Assembly: GCA_030445745.1 (NCBI GenBank)
Contig: JASUTE010000016.1
Coordinates: 1 to 40,744, forward strand
Length of the DNA: 40,744 nucleotides
Direction: 5' to 3'
From: Candidatus Cloacimonadota bacterium
Lineage (GTDB): Bacteria > Cloacimonadota > Cloacimonadia > Cloacimonadales > TCS61
Shown: in pieces, positions 26,063 through 36,069 of the stretch
How positions within the stretch are numbered: position 1 is the first letter of the stretch
How the letters are laid out: every line of letters begins with the position of its first letter
The notes under the pieces: model-generated
Database searches by the model: none
Told to the model about the DNA's origin: nothing
Seen by the model: only the letters and a program-made list of their open reading frames with translations
Program-made: the position numbers and the translations under genes

Positions 26063-27256
26063 ATGATAATTTATAGCATATTGGTTTTACTTATTGCCGC
26101 TATCTGTATGCCATATATAGTTTTAAGGTTTAAAGGCAAAGAGCGGCAAGAACGCTTGGGATTTCTGGAAAAGCAGGAAAATGCTAATAATATCTGGGTT
26201 CATGCAGCTTCGGTAGGTGAAGTTAATGCTGCTGCTGGACTTATTAGAAGATTATCTGAAAATTATTCTGTTATTATTACCACTATGACAACTACGGGAC
26301 AAAAACGTGCCTCTTCCCTACCTGTAAAAAGTTTTTTCATCCCTTTCGATTGTATATTTATGATGCTGCGTGCTTTCAAGCGACTACAACCTAAAGCAAT
26401 TGTACTTGTGGAAACTGAATTTTGGCCAAATATGCTATGGATAGCAAATCTAAAAAAAATACCAGTTTATGTTGTTAACGGCCGTCTTTCCAAAAATTCT
26501 TTTTTGAATTATCGTAGAACCAAGTTTTTTTGGAAAACACCGTGGCAAGCCATAAAAGCTATAAGTGCCCAATCGCAGATTGATGCTCAACGTTTTAAAC
26601 ATTTGGGATTTGCCAATGTGCAAAATCACGGTAATCTTAAATTCAGTTTACAACTCCCCGAGTATGATGCGCAGAAATTGCGAAGGCAATATGGCTATGC
26701 TCCGCAAGATTTTATCTTAGTATGGGGTAGTAGTCGTCCAGGCGAGGAAAAGTTGCTCAGCGAGATTATTTCGCAGCTTAGAAACAAGATTCCACAGCTA
26801 CAAGCTATTGTAGTACCACGTCACTTGCAGCGATTGCCCGAAGTAGAACAGAATTTACCAGATTTTAAGCTTTATTCCCAAAACCAGTTTGGCGGCGACC
26901 TTATTGTAGATGAAATGGGCAAACTAGTGCAATTTTATGCTATAGCCGATTTAGCAATAGTGGGTGGTAGTTTCTTCGATTTCGGTGGACATAATCCCTT
27001 GGAACCAGCTTTTTACGGAGTCCCAATAATAATGGGGCCATATCACTCTTCTTGCAAAGATTCTGTAGAAAAATTGCAAAAAAATAAAGCGATCGTGATT
27101 TCCAACCAGAAAAACTTGAAAAATGATATTATTAATTTAGTTTCTAATAAATACAAACTGAAAAAAATAGGAGAAAATGCCCAAAAAACTATTTGGGAAA
27201 ATAGTGGGAATATAGATAAGACCTATGAATTTTTATATAAAAGGATAGAAAGCTGA
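26063..27256 (+). CDS. waaA: 3-deoxy-D-manno-octulosonic acid (Kdo) transferase
   Basis: Adds Kdo from CMP-Kdo to lipid A precursor at the inner membrane, an early step of LPS core synthesis. The 397-residue protein has an N-terminal membrane anchor (about 1-21), the GT30 signature WVHAASVGEVNAA with the likely catalytic Glu53, ETEFWPN in the N-terminal Rossmann half, and GGHNPLEPA in the CMP-Kdo-binding half. Its presence supports an LPS-bearing Gram-negative cell. Whether it adds one or two Kdo residues cannot be told from sequence. The stop TGA shares a base with the next ATG, so it is coupled to the UPF0316 gene. Confidence 0.93.
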   Translation: MIIYSILVLLIAAICMPYIVLRFKGKERQERLGFLEKQENANNIWVHAASVGEVNAAAGLIRRLSENYSVIITTMTTTGQKRASSLPVKSFFIPFDCIFMMLRAFKRLQPKAIVLVETEFWPNMLWIANLKKIPVYVVNGRLSKNSFLNYRRTKFFWKTPWQAIKAISAQSQIDAQRFKHLGFANVQNHGNLKFSLQLPEYDAQKLRRQYGYAPQDFILVWGSSRPGEEKLLSEIISQLRNKIPQLQAIVVPRHLQRLPEVEQNLPDFKLYSQNQFGGDLIVDEMGKLVQFYAIADLAIVGGSFFDFGGHNPLEPAFYGVPIIMGPYHSSCKDSVEKLQKNKAIVISNQKNLKNDIINLVSNKYKLKKIGENAQKTIWENSGNIDKTYEFLYKRIES

Positions 27257-27840
27257 TGTTTCAAGATCCGTCTATTCATTACTATCTTCTTCCTCTTTTA
27301 ATATTTTTGTCTAGGATTGCAGATGTAACTTTGGGAACAATTCGCATCATATTTGTTTCCAGAGGAATGAAATATTTAGCTCCTATTATTGGGTTTGTAG
27401 AAGTTCTCATTTGGCTTATTGCTATGAGTCAGATCATGCAGAATTTAGCTGATCCAATAACTTACATTGCCTATGCAGCTGGTTTTGCTGCTGGAAATTA
27501 TTTCGGAATTTTTCTGGAAAATAAACTGGCTATGGGAATTGTGATGATGCGCATTATTACCAGTACAAATGCTGAAAACCTAATTGCTCATTTGCGCAGT
27601 TTAGATTACAAAGTAACCAATGTAACAGCTTTCGATAACGACGGAATCGTTGAAGTTATTTTCCTACCATTGCGAAGACGTGAAATTAACGAAGTCCTGG
27701 AAGTTATTCAAAAACACAATCCCAAAGCTTTTTATTCTATCACTGATACCAGAAACTTAAGTCAGGGTGCTTTACCAGTTCCTCAAAAAAGTATATTATT
27801 ACATAAAAGAATGTTCCGCTTTAGAAGAAAAGCAAAATAG
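27256..27840 (+). CDS. UPF0316 / DUF2179-type membrane protein
   Basis: A 194-residue protein with three hydrophobic helices in residues 8-105 (LPLLIFLSRIADVTLGTIRIIFVSRG is the conserved opening of the family, split here across helix 1) and a C-terminal cytoplasmic DUF2179-like alpha/beta domain (about 110-178) ending in YSITDTRN. DUF2179 domains occur on YitT-type membrane proteins and are thought to bind a small ligand; the cellular role of UPF0316 is not established. The TGATG junction with waaA implies translational coupling. After the RKAK-rich end there are 13 bases to the amrS start. Confidence 0.87.
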   Translation: MFQDPSIHYYLLPLLIFLSRIADVTLGTIRIIFVSRGMKYLAPIIGFVEVLIWLIAMSQIMQNLADPITYIAYAAGFAAGNYFGIFLENKLAMGIVMMRIITSTNAENLIAHLRSLDYKVTNVTAFDNDGIVEVIFLPLRRREINEVLEVIQKHNPKAFYSITDTRNLSQGALPVPQKSILLHKRMFRFRRKAK

Positions 27841-27853
27841 AATGGGAGGAAAT

Positions 27854-28825
27854 ATGAGAGAAGCAATGTTTTACAAGAAATTAAATGGTAACAAAGTCCA
27901 GTGCGAACTTTGTCCCCATTTTTGCGTTATTCTTCCCGATGAAGAAGGATTGTGCCGCAGTAGAAAAAATTATAATGGCAGATTGATAGCCGAAAATTAT
28001 GGGCGCACAGTAACCATCAGTCTTGACCCAATAGAAAAAAAACCACTATTTCATTATTATCCTGGAAAAAATATCCTCTCATTAGGACCAAATTCATGCA
28101 ACTTTGCTTGCGAATTTTGTCAGAATTACCAAATAAGTCAGCAAAAGGTACCCACTTATCGCATATCTTCCGAATACATAATAGAACTATGCCAGAAATA
28201 CGATACAGACATGGTTGCCTTCACTTACACCGAACCTTTTACCTGGTACGAATTTATTTGGGACAGTGCAAAAATTTTACAGGAAAATGGTATAAAAATA
28301 GTAATGGTGACTAATGGTTTTGTGAATCCTGAACCACTCAAGCAGCTTCTACCCTTCATCGATGCTATGAATATCGACTTAAAATCGATGGGTAAAAACT
28401 TCTATACCGATATTTGCCATGGCCGGCGTGATCCAGTTCTGCAAACTATAAAAATTGCCGCTACAAGCTGTCATGTGGAAATTACTAATCTAATCATAAC
28501 AAACGAAAACGATTCCGATGATGCAATTGAAGCTGTAGTGAATTTCTTATCCGAAGTTGATGAAAATATTCCCATTCATTTTTCCAAATATTTTCCACAC
28601 TATAAAATGAGCAATGGCCCCACTTCCGATGCTACCCTGTACAATGCCTATCATATTGCTAAAAATAAATTGAACTATGTTTATCTGGGAAATATCCTTT
28701 CAGAAAATGAAACTCGTTGTCCCAATTGTGGCAACCTACTTGTTAAAAGAGATTTTGGTATTAAAAGTTATCTGAAAGATAACCACTGTCCCCAGTGTGG
28801 ACAGTTCATTTATGGCAAATTTTAA
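27854..28825 (+). CDS. amrS: AmmeMemoRadiSam-type radical SAM enzyme
   Basis: A 323-residue radical SAM protein of the AmrS/PflA-like branch. It has an N-terminal cysteine set (C17, C20, C24, C34), the radical SAM cluster motif C82-x3-C86-x2-C89 (SCNFACEFCQN), the conserved YTEPF-W-E stretch, MNIDLKS, and a C-terminal zinc ribbon with CPNC and CPQC pairs. The family is usually found with AmmeMemoRadiSam A/B proteins; neither is in this window and the reaction is unknown. I start at ATG 27854, which follows GGGAGGA at 3 bases; an upstream in-frame start would run back into the UPF0316 gene. The 3' end overlaps the next gene by 14 bases. Confidence 0.9.
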   Translation: MREAMFYKKLNGNKVQCELCPHFCVILPDEEGLCRSRKNYNGRLIAENYGRTVTISLDPIEKKPLFHYYPGKNILSLGPNSCNFACEFCQNYQISQQKVPTYRISSEYIIELCQKYDTDMVAFTYTEPFTWYEFIWDSAKILQENGIKIVMVTNGFVNPEPLKQLLPFIDAMNIDLKSMGKNFYTDICHGRRDPVLQTIKIAATSCHVEITNLIITNENDSDDAIEAVVNFLSEVDENIPIHFSKYFPHYKMSNGPTSDATLYNAYHIAKNKLNYVYLGNILSENETRCPNCGNLLVKRDFGIKSYLKDNHCPQCGQFIYGKF

Positions 28826-29180
28826 CAGAACTAGAAAAATAGTAAAAATTTTTACCCTACCTGATTGGCTTTTGATAATATTTTTTTGTTTTCTGGCTGT
28901 ACTATTTTTTTTTAAAGTAGATTACAAAGAAAGTAAGGCTAACGTATTTTATAAAAATAAATTATGGCAAACTATTGATTTAACAGAAAACAGAGAAATA
29001 ACAGTCGATAACGGCATAGTTTTGCAGATAAAAAGTAATAAATTAAGAGTAAAAGAATCTACCTGCCCGCATAAATATTGTGTTAAACAAGGTTGGTCGA
29101 ATACAATACCGATAATATGTGTACCCAATAAACTGGCAATCTATTTTACCGAAGATGAAAATATGCTTATAACTCGTTAA
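28812..29180 (+). CDS. Membrane-tethered NusG domain II protein
   Basis: A 122-residue protein with one N-terminal membrane helix (about 19-36) and an outward-facing NusG_II domain (about 45-115). The domain is recognised by STCPHKYCVKQGWS with the cysteine pair C85/C90 and by ICVPNKLAI. NusG_II proteins of this kind are common in Firmicutes and other bacteria, often near redox or membrane genes; their function is not known and they are not transcription factors like NusG itself. I prefer the ATG at 28812 over a GTG at 28797. It overlaps amrS by 14 bases at its start and the convergent TPR gene by 14 bases at its end. Confidence 0.83.
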   Translation: MANFNRTRKIVKIFTLPDWLLIIFFCFLAVLFFFKVDYKESKANVFYKNKLWQTIDLTENREITVDNGIVLQIKSNKLRVKESTCPHKYCVKQGWSNTIPIICVPNKLAIYFTEDENMLITR

Positions 29181-30366
29181 TTCTTTTTAAATTCTCTTTA
29201 GCTAATTCAAATTCTGGGTCTATCTGCAAACATTTTTCCAATAACTCTTTAGCATCGGTATTCCTACCCTCTTCTATGTAAATCCATGCCAAGTTGTTAA
29301 GACTTTTTATCTCTTTAGCATTAACTTCTAAAATCTCTTTGTACAGTGCCTTAGCTTTTTTAAATTCTTTCTGGATTTGATTTAAATAAGCTAAATTATA
29401 TTTTGCTTCCAAGAAATTGGGATCTAGCTCTACAGCATTTAAAAAATGTTGTAAAGCCTGTTGATTACGTTTATCTAAAATGTAATACATTCCCCAATAA
29501 TATTCTAAATCGGCGGAATCGATATAAATTGAACTATACTTTTTCAGTAACTCGTAGGCATTTCCGCTTTGGTTTTTGGCAAGCAAGATAGCTACCTGCT
29601 GTAAAGCTTCTGCTTCGCTGTTGTAAAGCTCTGGTTTGCCTAAAATCTTCTTAGCTACCCACCATTTTCCCGCTTTTTTCTTTAGTACAATAGTAAAATC
29701 GTACCTTCCTGCTGCTTCAAAATGAACCAAAGCCTGTTTTTTATCTTGGGAATAAGCCGCAGAGATAAGCTGGTAATAAACAAATTTCTTCAAAAATTTA
29801 TTTTTCTCGTTGCGTTTTAAGTAATTCTCTCGATAAAGTTTTTGTTTATATTGCTCTTGTTCCAGTAAAAAATCAATAGTTGCTTCCCAATCTTGCTCGA
29901 CTATCTTATCCATGAATTTGAACGCTGCTTTCTCGGGATATTCCACTTGATGTTTTGGTTTAAGATTGTATAGCTTAAGTTTATCGAATAAATAAGATAC
30001 GGGAATATATTTTAAAGCAGAATATTTGGCAAAAAATTCTTCCATCTCTTTTCTACCTGCTTCAGATTCAGACATCTTGAGGGGTATTTTGCCAGCAAAT
30101 ATCTTTTGCGGATGTCTTATCCAATGGTCAATTTCTCTTTTCAGAAGATCATCATATTCATACTGAGAATCGGCATTGGTTTTGAACTCTAAGTCACTTA
30201 CTTTGTGTAGAGAGTATTTGCAGGCATCAGGACATTTTTGGTCAACCCTCATCTCATTGCAGCACTGCCAGCAGATTTCTTTTCCTATTCGCAGACAAAA
30301 TCGGTTGCCACGATTCACTTTGCATTTCTTGCATCTATCATTTTTTATATTAGATAATAAACTCAA
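29167..30366 (-). CDS. Cys-rich N-terminus plus C-terminal TPR protein, function unknown
   Basis: A 399-residue cytosolic protein. The first 50 residues hold eight cysteines (12, 15, 24, 32, 35, 36, 45 and 49), probably one or two zinc sites of the SEC-C or MYND-like style. A middle region (about 100-255) includes a compact beta part (YDFTIVLKKKAGKWWVAKKILG) that looks NTF2-like. About four TPR repeats follow (265-399: DSADLEYYWGMYYILDK, NFLEAKYNLAYLNQ, EIKSLNNLAWIYIEEGR). The start is TTG 30366, which follows AAAGGAG at 7 bases and has no better in-frame alternative. It lies 12 bases after nadE and is probably in its transcript. It looks like a protein-binding scaffold; no partner can be named. 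Confidence 0.85.
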   Translation of the reverse strand: MSLLSNIKNDRCKKCKVNRGNRFCLRIGKEICWQCCNEMRVDQKCPDACKYSLHKVSDLEFKTNADSQYEYDDLLKREIDHWIRHPQKIFAGKIPLKMSESEAGRKEMEEFFAKYSALKYIPVSYLFDKLKLYNLKPKHQVEYPEKAAFKFMDKIVEQDWEATIDFLLEQEQYKQKLYRENYLKRNEKNKFLKKFVYYQLISAAYSQDKKQALVHFEAAGRYDFTIVLKKKAGKWWVAKKILGKPELYNSEAEALQQVAILLAKNQSGNAYELLKKYSSIYIDSADLEYYWGMYYILDKRNQQALQHFLNAVELDPNFLEAKYNLAYLNQIQKEFKKAKALYKEILEVNAKEIKSLNNLAWIYIEEGRNTDAKELLEKCLQIDPEFELAKENLKRINEL

Positions 30367-30378
30367 AATAATTCTCCT

Positions 30379-31140
30379 TTATCTGTTTAAAATTGGTGGT
30401 AATTTGCGCTTGAATTCTGAATTTTCTATCATTTTTTTTACTTTTTTTACCTCGGAAATGCTATTCCCAGCAGCCACAATTTCTTGGTCACTCATATGTA
30501 AATCACACAAAAAATGTAAAATAGCATCCAGTTTTTTATAACTAATTCCTATCTCTGTTTCATCGGTTTGGTTTTCCCACAAATCGGCAGAAGGAGTTTT
30601 ATTGATAATTTCATCTGGAATATCCAAATAAGAAGCTAATCTAATTACCTCAGTTTTATATAGATGTCCCAAAGGTTCAAAAGCACAGGCATTATCGCCA
30701 TATTGGGTGCAGTAACCTATCAAAAGTTCGCTGCGATTGCCTGTTCCAGCTACCAGGGCGGGTAATTTGGAAGAATGATCATAAAGTACACACATTCTTT
30801 CACGCGCCGCAAGGTTGCCTATACGTAATTTATCTGCTTTGGGTTCGTACTTATTAAAATAGGCATCTATCATGGGCGAAATGTCTACAACTCGATACTC
30901 TATTCCTAATTGTTCAGCTAATACTATAGCATCTTTGAGGCTGTTAGGATGACTATTTTTGTAAGGCAGCATAAGAGCGAATACATTTTTTTTTCCTAAT
31001 GCTTGTGTGCAAATAGCTGCTGTTACCGCTGAATCTATTCCACCAGAAAGCCCTACTACCAATTGCTGAAAGCCTGCACCTTTTACCTGCTTTCTTACAA
31101 AATCATCTATTTTCTCCAGTTCCTGTTTGATATTGAACAT
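30379..31140 (-). CDS. nadE: NH3-dependent NAD+ synthetase
   Basis: Makes NAD+ from nicotinic acid adenine dinucleotide, ATP and ammonia, the last step of NAD synthesis. The 253-residue protein is the short form without a glutaminase domain. The PP-loop is SGGIDSA (32-38), and the TGNRSELLIGYCTQYGD stretch and PLGHLYKTEV follow as in the family. I start at ATG 31140, after AAGGAG at 5 bases; a GTG two codons upstream overlaps that site. It is followed by the TPR gene. A possible -35 (TTGACC, 31187-31182 on the minus strand) lies upstream, without a good -10. Confidence 0.94.
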   Translation of the reverse strand: MFNIKQELEKIDDFVRKQVKGAGFQQLVVGLSGGIDSAVTAAICTQALGKKNVFALMLPYKNSHPNSLKDAIVLAEQLGIEYRVVDISPMIDAYFNKYEPKADKLRIGNLAARERMCVLYDHSSKLPALVAGTGNRSELLIGYCTQYGDNACAFEPLGHLYKTEVIRLASYLDIPDEIINKTPSADLWENQTDETEIGISYKKLDAILHFLCDLHMSDQEIVAAGNSISEVKKVKKMIENSEFKRKLPPILNR

Positions 31141-31364
31141 TTTCACTCCTTTTCAAGTAAAATCCTCATTTAGGAGTTGTTGGTCAAGAAATTATTTTCC
31201 CAGATTATTCACGAAAATTTTTTAGAGCTATTATAGCAGAATTTTTTTTAATAACAAAAAAAATAGAAAGAATCAACAAAACTGTCATCCCCTTTTATAA
31301 AGCAGCATTAGAGAGATTTCCAAACATTTTAATTTTCTTGGTAGTAAGAAAATAATTATTGTTA

Positions 31365-31393
31365 TTGACAAATATCTATTATTGAAAACGAAT
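31365..31393 (+). promoter_or_regulatory. Candidate gdhA promoter
   Basis: A perfect TTGACA (31365-31370) lies 17 bases before a poor -10 (ACGAAT, 31388-31393). The position, about 30 bases before the start codon, is right. The weak -10 suggests an activator or a different start. The divergent gap to nadE (31141-31423) shows nothing else. Confidence 0.35.
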
Positions 31394-31405
31394 CTTTTCA
31401 AATAA

Positions 31406-32755
<1,350 letters not shown>

Positions 32756-32776
32756 AAAATACTAGGAATATAAATC

Positions 32777-32802
32777 AGCCCCGTTCTAAGCGGGGCTTTT
32801 TT
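32777..32802 (+). terminator. Rho-independent terminator of gdhA
   Basis: A perfect 7-bp stem (AGCCCCG at 32777-32783, CGGGGCT at 32791-32797) with a 7-base loop, followed by a run of Ts to 32802. It lies 21 bases past the gdhA stop and between convergent genes; on the opposite strand it lacks a good T-run. Confidence 0.93.
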
Positions 32803-32860
32803 ATACCTTCTGGGCATTATATAGAATGTTTTGCGAATTTTCGCTTTTGAGTTCTTTGAG

Positions 32861-34213
32861 TTATCTAAGTTTTGCTATGCGGTCTTCAACCAATTTACGT
32901 ATCTCCTCAAGTCGTGCTTCTGTTTCAGCTTCGAAGCGTAGCACCAGTACCGGAGTAGTGTTAGAAGCGCGACATAAAGCCCAGCCATCGGGAAAAGTTA
33001 TGCGCATACCATCAATATCATTCACATCGTAGCCTTCTTCTATGAAAGAATCTCGTACCTTAGCTACCAACTTGAATTTTTCTTCTTCTGTACTTTTTAT
33101 ATGCAACTCGGGTGTGTTGTACATCTTGGGTTGATCTTCCAAAAAGCGGCTAACTGGTTTATCCATGCGGCTCATTATCTCCACAAAGCGGCAAGCAACA
33201 TAAATTGCATCATCATATCCTAAATAGCGGTCTTTTAGGAAGATATGTCCACTCATTTCACCGCTCACCTTAATTCCTTCTTTGGCCATCTTATTTTTTA
33301 TATTAGCATGGCCGGTTTTGTACATTATGGGAACACCTTTGTATTTTTTTATATCATCAAATAGGTTTTTAGAGCATTTTACATCGGCAATGATGCGTTC
33401 ACCCGGATTATCTTTCAAAAAATCGCGCACAATAATGTTCAAGATCTGGTCACCATATAGCATTTTACCGTTTTCATCGATCACGCCAATTCTATCGGCA
33501 TCGCCATCTAAACCGAAACCAGCTTCAGCTTTGATTTCCTTAACTTTGGCGATAAGATCGGTCATATTTTTTTCTATAGAAGGATCTGGATGGTGATTAG
33601 GAAATCTGCCATCTGGTTCACAATACATTTCGGTTACATCGCAGCCCAAACGTCGTAATATTTTAGGAAGATATAGCCCACCAGTGCCATTTCCACCATC
33701 TACAATAACTTTTACTGGTCTTGCTAAGTTGATGTTATCTACGATGTAATCCATGTATTGTTCTTCTATTTTATCATTTTTTTGTAAGCTGCCTTCCCCA
33801 CTCTCGAAATCTTCTTTTTGAATGAGCTGAAAAATCTCCTGGATCTGCTGGCCATAAACACTGGCCAAGCCATCGTTCAATTTAATTCCATTATATTCTG
33901 GGGGATTATGGCTAGCGGTTATCATCACGCCGCCGTCTGTCTTTAATTTCCAAATAGAGAAATAAAGTAGTGGAGTTGCCAAAATGCCCACATCTGTTAC
34001 ATCGATGCCAGTCTCACGCAGTCCATTTATAAAAATAGTTTTAAAACGAGGAGTGCTAAGTCGGGCATCACCGCCTATCGCAACAGTTTTTTTGTTCAAG
34101 CGGCGCATATAAGTTCCATAGGCACGTGCAATAAGATATACAGTTTCATCTGTAAGGTCTTTATCTACCACGCCACGAATATCATATTGTCTAAAAATAT
34201 TGGGATTAACCAT
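32861..34213 (-). CDS. Phosphomannomutase/phosphoglucomutase
   Basis: Moves phosphate between C6 and C1 of mannose or glucose, supplying sugar 1-phosphates for polysaccharide and LPS synthesis. The 450-residue protein has the active-site phosphoserine Ser101 (TASHNPPEYNG), the metal loop D236, D238 and D240 (GLDGDADRIG), the sugar-binding GEMSGH motif and the phosphate-binding SNTTP near the end. The length and motifs fit the AlgC/ManB branch; I give no symbol because substrate choice is not fixed by sequence. AGGAGG precedes the start. It is the last gene of a four-gene operon, 15 bases after the glycosyltransferase. The pairing suggests glycan synthesis. Confidence 0.92.
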   Translation of the reverse strand: MVNPNIFRQYDIRGVVDKDLTDETVYLIARAYGTYMRRLNKKTVAIGGDARLSTPRFKTIFINGLRETGIDVTDVGILATPLLYFSIWKLKTDGGVMITASHNPPEYNGIKLNDGLASVYGQQIQEIFQLIQKEDFESGEGSLQKNDKIEEQYMDYIVDNINLARPVKVIVDGGNGTGGLYLPKILRRLGCDVTEMYCEPDGRFPNHHPDPSIEKNMTDLIAKVKEIKAEAGFGLDGDADRIGVIDENGKMLYGDQILNIIVRDFLKDNPGERIIADVKCSKNLFDDIKKYKGVPIMYKTGHANIKNKMAKEGIKVSGEMSGHIFLKDRYLGYDDAIYVACRFVEIMSRMDKPVSRFLEDQPKMYNTPELHIKSTEEEKFKLVAKVRDSFIEEGYDVNDIDGMRITFPDGWALCRASNTTPVLVLRFEAETEARLEEIRKLVEDRIAKLR

Positions 34214-34228
34214 AAAACCTCCTATTCA

Positions 34229-35473
34229 TCATAATTTCTTAGATCTATACTTTGCAATAATTTCTTGGTAATAGCCAATTAATTGTTTGGTTATTGCCTG
34301 CCAAGAATATTTAGTTCTCACTTCCTGCAAAGCATTTTTTACTAATTTATCTCTTAATTTATTGTTCTCAACCAATTCTTTGTATTTTTTATACAAATCT
34401 TCCAAGCTGCCATCGAAAAAAAGTCCATTTTGCCGGTGCTGTACTAACCTAGCCAAACCTCCTACTTGGGAAGCTATCACCGGAATTCCACTAGCCCATG
34501 CTTCCAAAACAACTATACCAAAAGGCTCGTGAATTGATGGCAGAATGAACATATCTGCTTGCTGATAAGCACTAATGAGATCAGGATCTTCAAAATGCAA
34601 CCCCTTAATGATAGTAATAGTATTTTCTAGTTTATTGACTTCTATAATTTTTTGCAATTTTTGGTAATAGCGGCTGGAGGTAACAGGGCCTATGAGTACC
34701 AGATGTGCATTAGCTTCTGTTTTATTAATTTTTGTCAGCAGTTTTAGCAGAATTTCCTGGTTTTTTTGGTAATCTATGCGGGAGAGGCAAAGTATCGTTT
34801 TCCGATTAGCAGGAATTTTATATTTTTCTTTAAAACTACTTTCTGCTTTTTTGCTGAATTTCTGATAATCTACCCCGTTCGGCAAGTAGTAAACCAGTTT
34901 TTGGGGATATTTTTGTTTGGAAAGCTCATATTCGTTGTAACCAACACAAATAATCGCATCAGCATCTTCCAAATAGCGTTTTTTCCTGCACAAAATATCA
35001 AAAAATTTACCATAATTGAAAGTATTTTTATATGGCAGTACCATTTGCTCTAATTCCTGTTTTGGAACATCGAAATAACCACCATGGAACGAAACTAAAT
35101 ATGGTATGTTTCGTTTTCTGGCAGCTCGCCTTACCATTGCCGCCATCCGGTTCATGCTGTGGCAGTGAATAATATCTACATCTTTTTTGTGCAGTAGGTA
35201 GCTGTAGAGTTGGTGGGAATAGGGATCACCACCTTTTCTATCTAGTGCCAGCTTTTTCTGGGCATTCATATTCAAATATGGATAAAAATAAGTAAAGCGT
35301 TTGATGGGAATGTCAGCTTCTACTTCGTTTGCTTTATTTTGCAAAGCCTCAGTGGCTAATATTTCGGCCTGATGCCCCATTTTGTTTAACTGCTTAGAAG
35401 TGTTCCAAACCACAGTTTCAGTACCACCCCACTGTGAAAACACAAAACGTCTCACCACCTGCAGTGTATTCAT
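34229..35473 (-). CDS. Family 4 glycosyltransferase (GT-B fold)
   Basis: A 414-residue cytosolic or membrane-associated enzyme. The N-terminal half starts with a Rossmann strand and the glycine-rich acceptor loop (SQWGGTETVVWN). The C-terminal half has the nucleotide-sugar-binding region with LCLSRIDYQKN and the E-x7-E type motif EPFGIVVLE followed by AWASGIPVIAS. These place it in GT4 (retaining). Donor and acceptor cannot be told; LPS, exopolysaccharide and compatible-solute synthesis are all possible. Its ATG overlaps the rdgB stop (ATGA), so it is coupled to it. The phosphohexomutase downstream may feed its donor synthesis. Confidence 0.9.
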   Translation of the reverse strand: MNTLQVVRRFVFSQWGGTETVVWNTSKQLNKMGHQAEILATEALQNKANEVEADIPIKRFTYFYPYLNMNAQKKLALDRKGGDPYSHQLYSYLLHKKDVDIIHCHSMNRMAAMVRRAARKRNIPYLVSFHGGYFDVPKQELEQMVLPYKNTFNYGKFFDILCRKKRYLEDADAIICVGYNEYELSKQKYPQKLVYYLPNGVDYQKFSKKAESSFKEKYKIPANRKTILCLSRIDYQKNQEILLKLLTKINKTEANAHLVLIGPVTSSRYYQKLQKIIEVNKLENTITIIKGLHFEDPDLISAYQQADMFILPSIHEPFGIVVLEAWASGIPVIASQVGGLARLVQHRQNGLFFDGSLEDLYKKYKELVENNKLRDKLVKNALQEVRTKYSWQAITKQLIGYYQEIIAKYRSKKL

Positions 35474-36069
35474 TTATTATTTTCAGTTTGTTGTTTATAT
35501 TTTAAGATAATTGGAATTATTTTCCGCAGTGCCCGGCCGCGATGGCTAATCTTATGTTTCTCGTTAGAACTCATTTCGCCAAAAGTTTTACCAGTTTCTG
35601 CTACCCTAAATATCGGGTCATAGCCAAAACCGCTGCTGCCAATCTCTTTTTGTGTAATCTCACCCTTTACTTCGCCAAACACAGTTGCCACTATGCCTTC
35701 CGGGGAAGCCAGGGCAGCAGCTGTTCTAAAAGCTGCTCGGCGATCTTGTTTATTTCGCATCTCGTTTAACATTTTCTGGCGGTTAGCTTGGTAAGAACAG
35801 TTTTCCCCGGCATAGCGAGCAGCTTTTACCCCCGGCCGGCCCTGCAGAGCTTCCACAAAAAAACCGGTATCATCTGCTAAAGCAATTAGGCCGGTGGTTT
35901 TGGCATATTCTAAAGCTTTCTTTTGGGCATTACCGGCAATTGTGCCTCTATCTTCAATTACTTGGGGTAATTTCATATCCAAAGCTGTCACGATCTCAAT
36001 ATCGGCTGGTAATAATTCTTTTATTTCGGCTATTTTATCGGGATTCCTGGTTCCTAAAAGCAATTTCAT
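35470..36069 (-). CDS. rdgB: XTP/dITP diphosphatase (nucleotide pool sanitiser)
   Basis: Hydrolyses non-canonical purine triphosphates (XTP, ITP, dITP) to monophosphates so they are not incorporated into DNA or RNA. The 199-residue protein carries the family motifs: LGTRNPDKIAEI at the N terminus, LADDTGFFVEAL with the catalytic D66/D67, GRPGVKAARYAGE, and SSGFGYDPIF near the end. The length is standard. It is joined by 4-base overlaps to both neighbours (DUF1232 gene upstream, glycosyltransferase downstream). Confidence 0.95.
   Translation of the reverse strand: MKLLLGTRNPDKIAEIKELLPADIEIVTALDMKLPQVIEDRGTIAGNAQKKALEYAKTTGLIALADDTGFFVEALQGRPGVKAARYAGENCSYQANRQKMLNEMRNKQDRRAAFRTAAALASPEGIVATVFGEVKGEITQKEIGSSGFGYDPIFRVAETGKTFGEMSSNEKHKISHRGRALRKIIPIILKYKQQTENNK

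Noticed and set aside
27767-27853. A longer N terminus for amrS
   Set aside because: It would overlap the UPF0316 gene by over 70 bases; ATG 27854 has a strong GGGAGGA site and the family N terminus.
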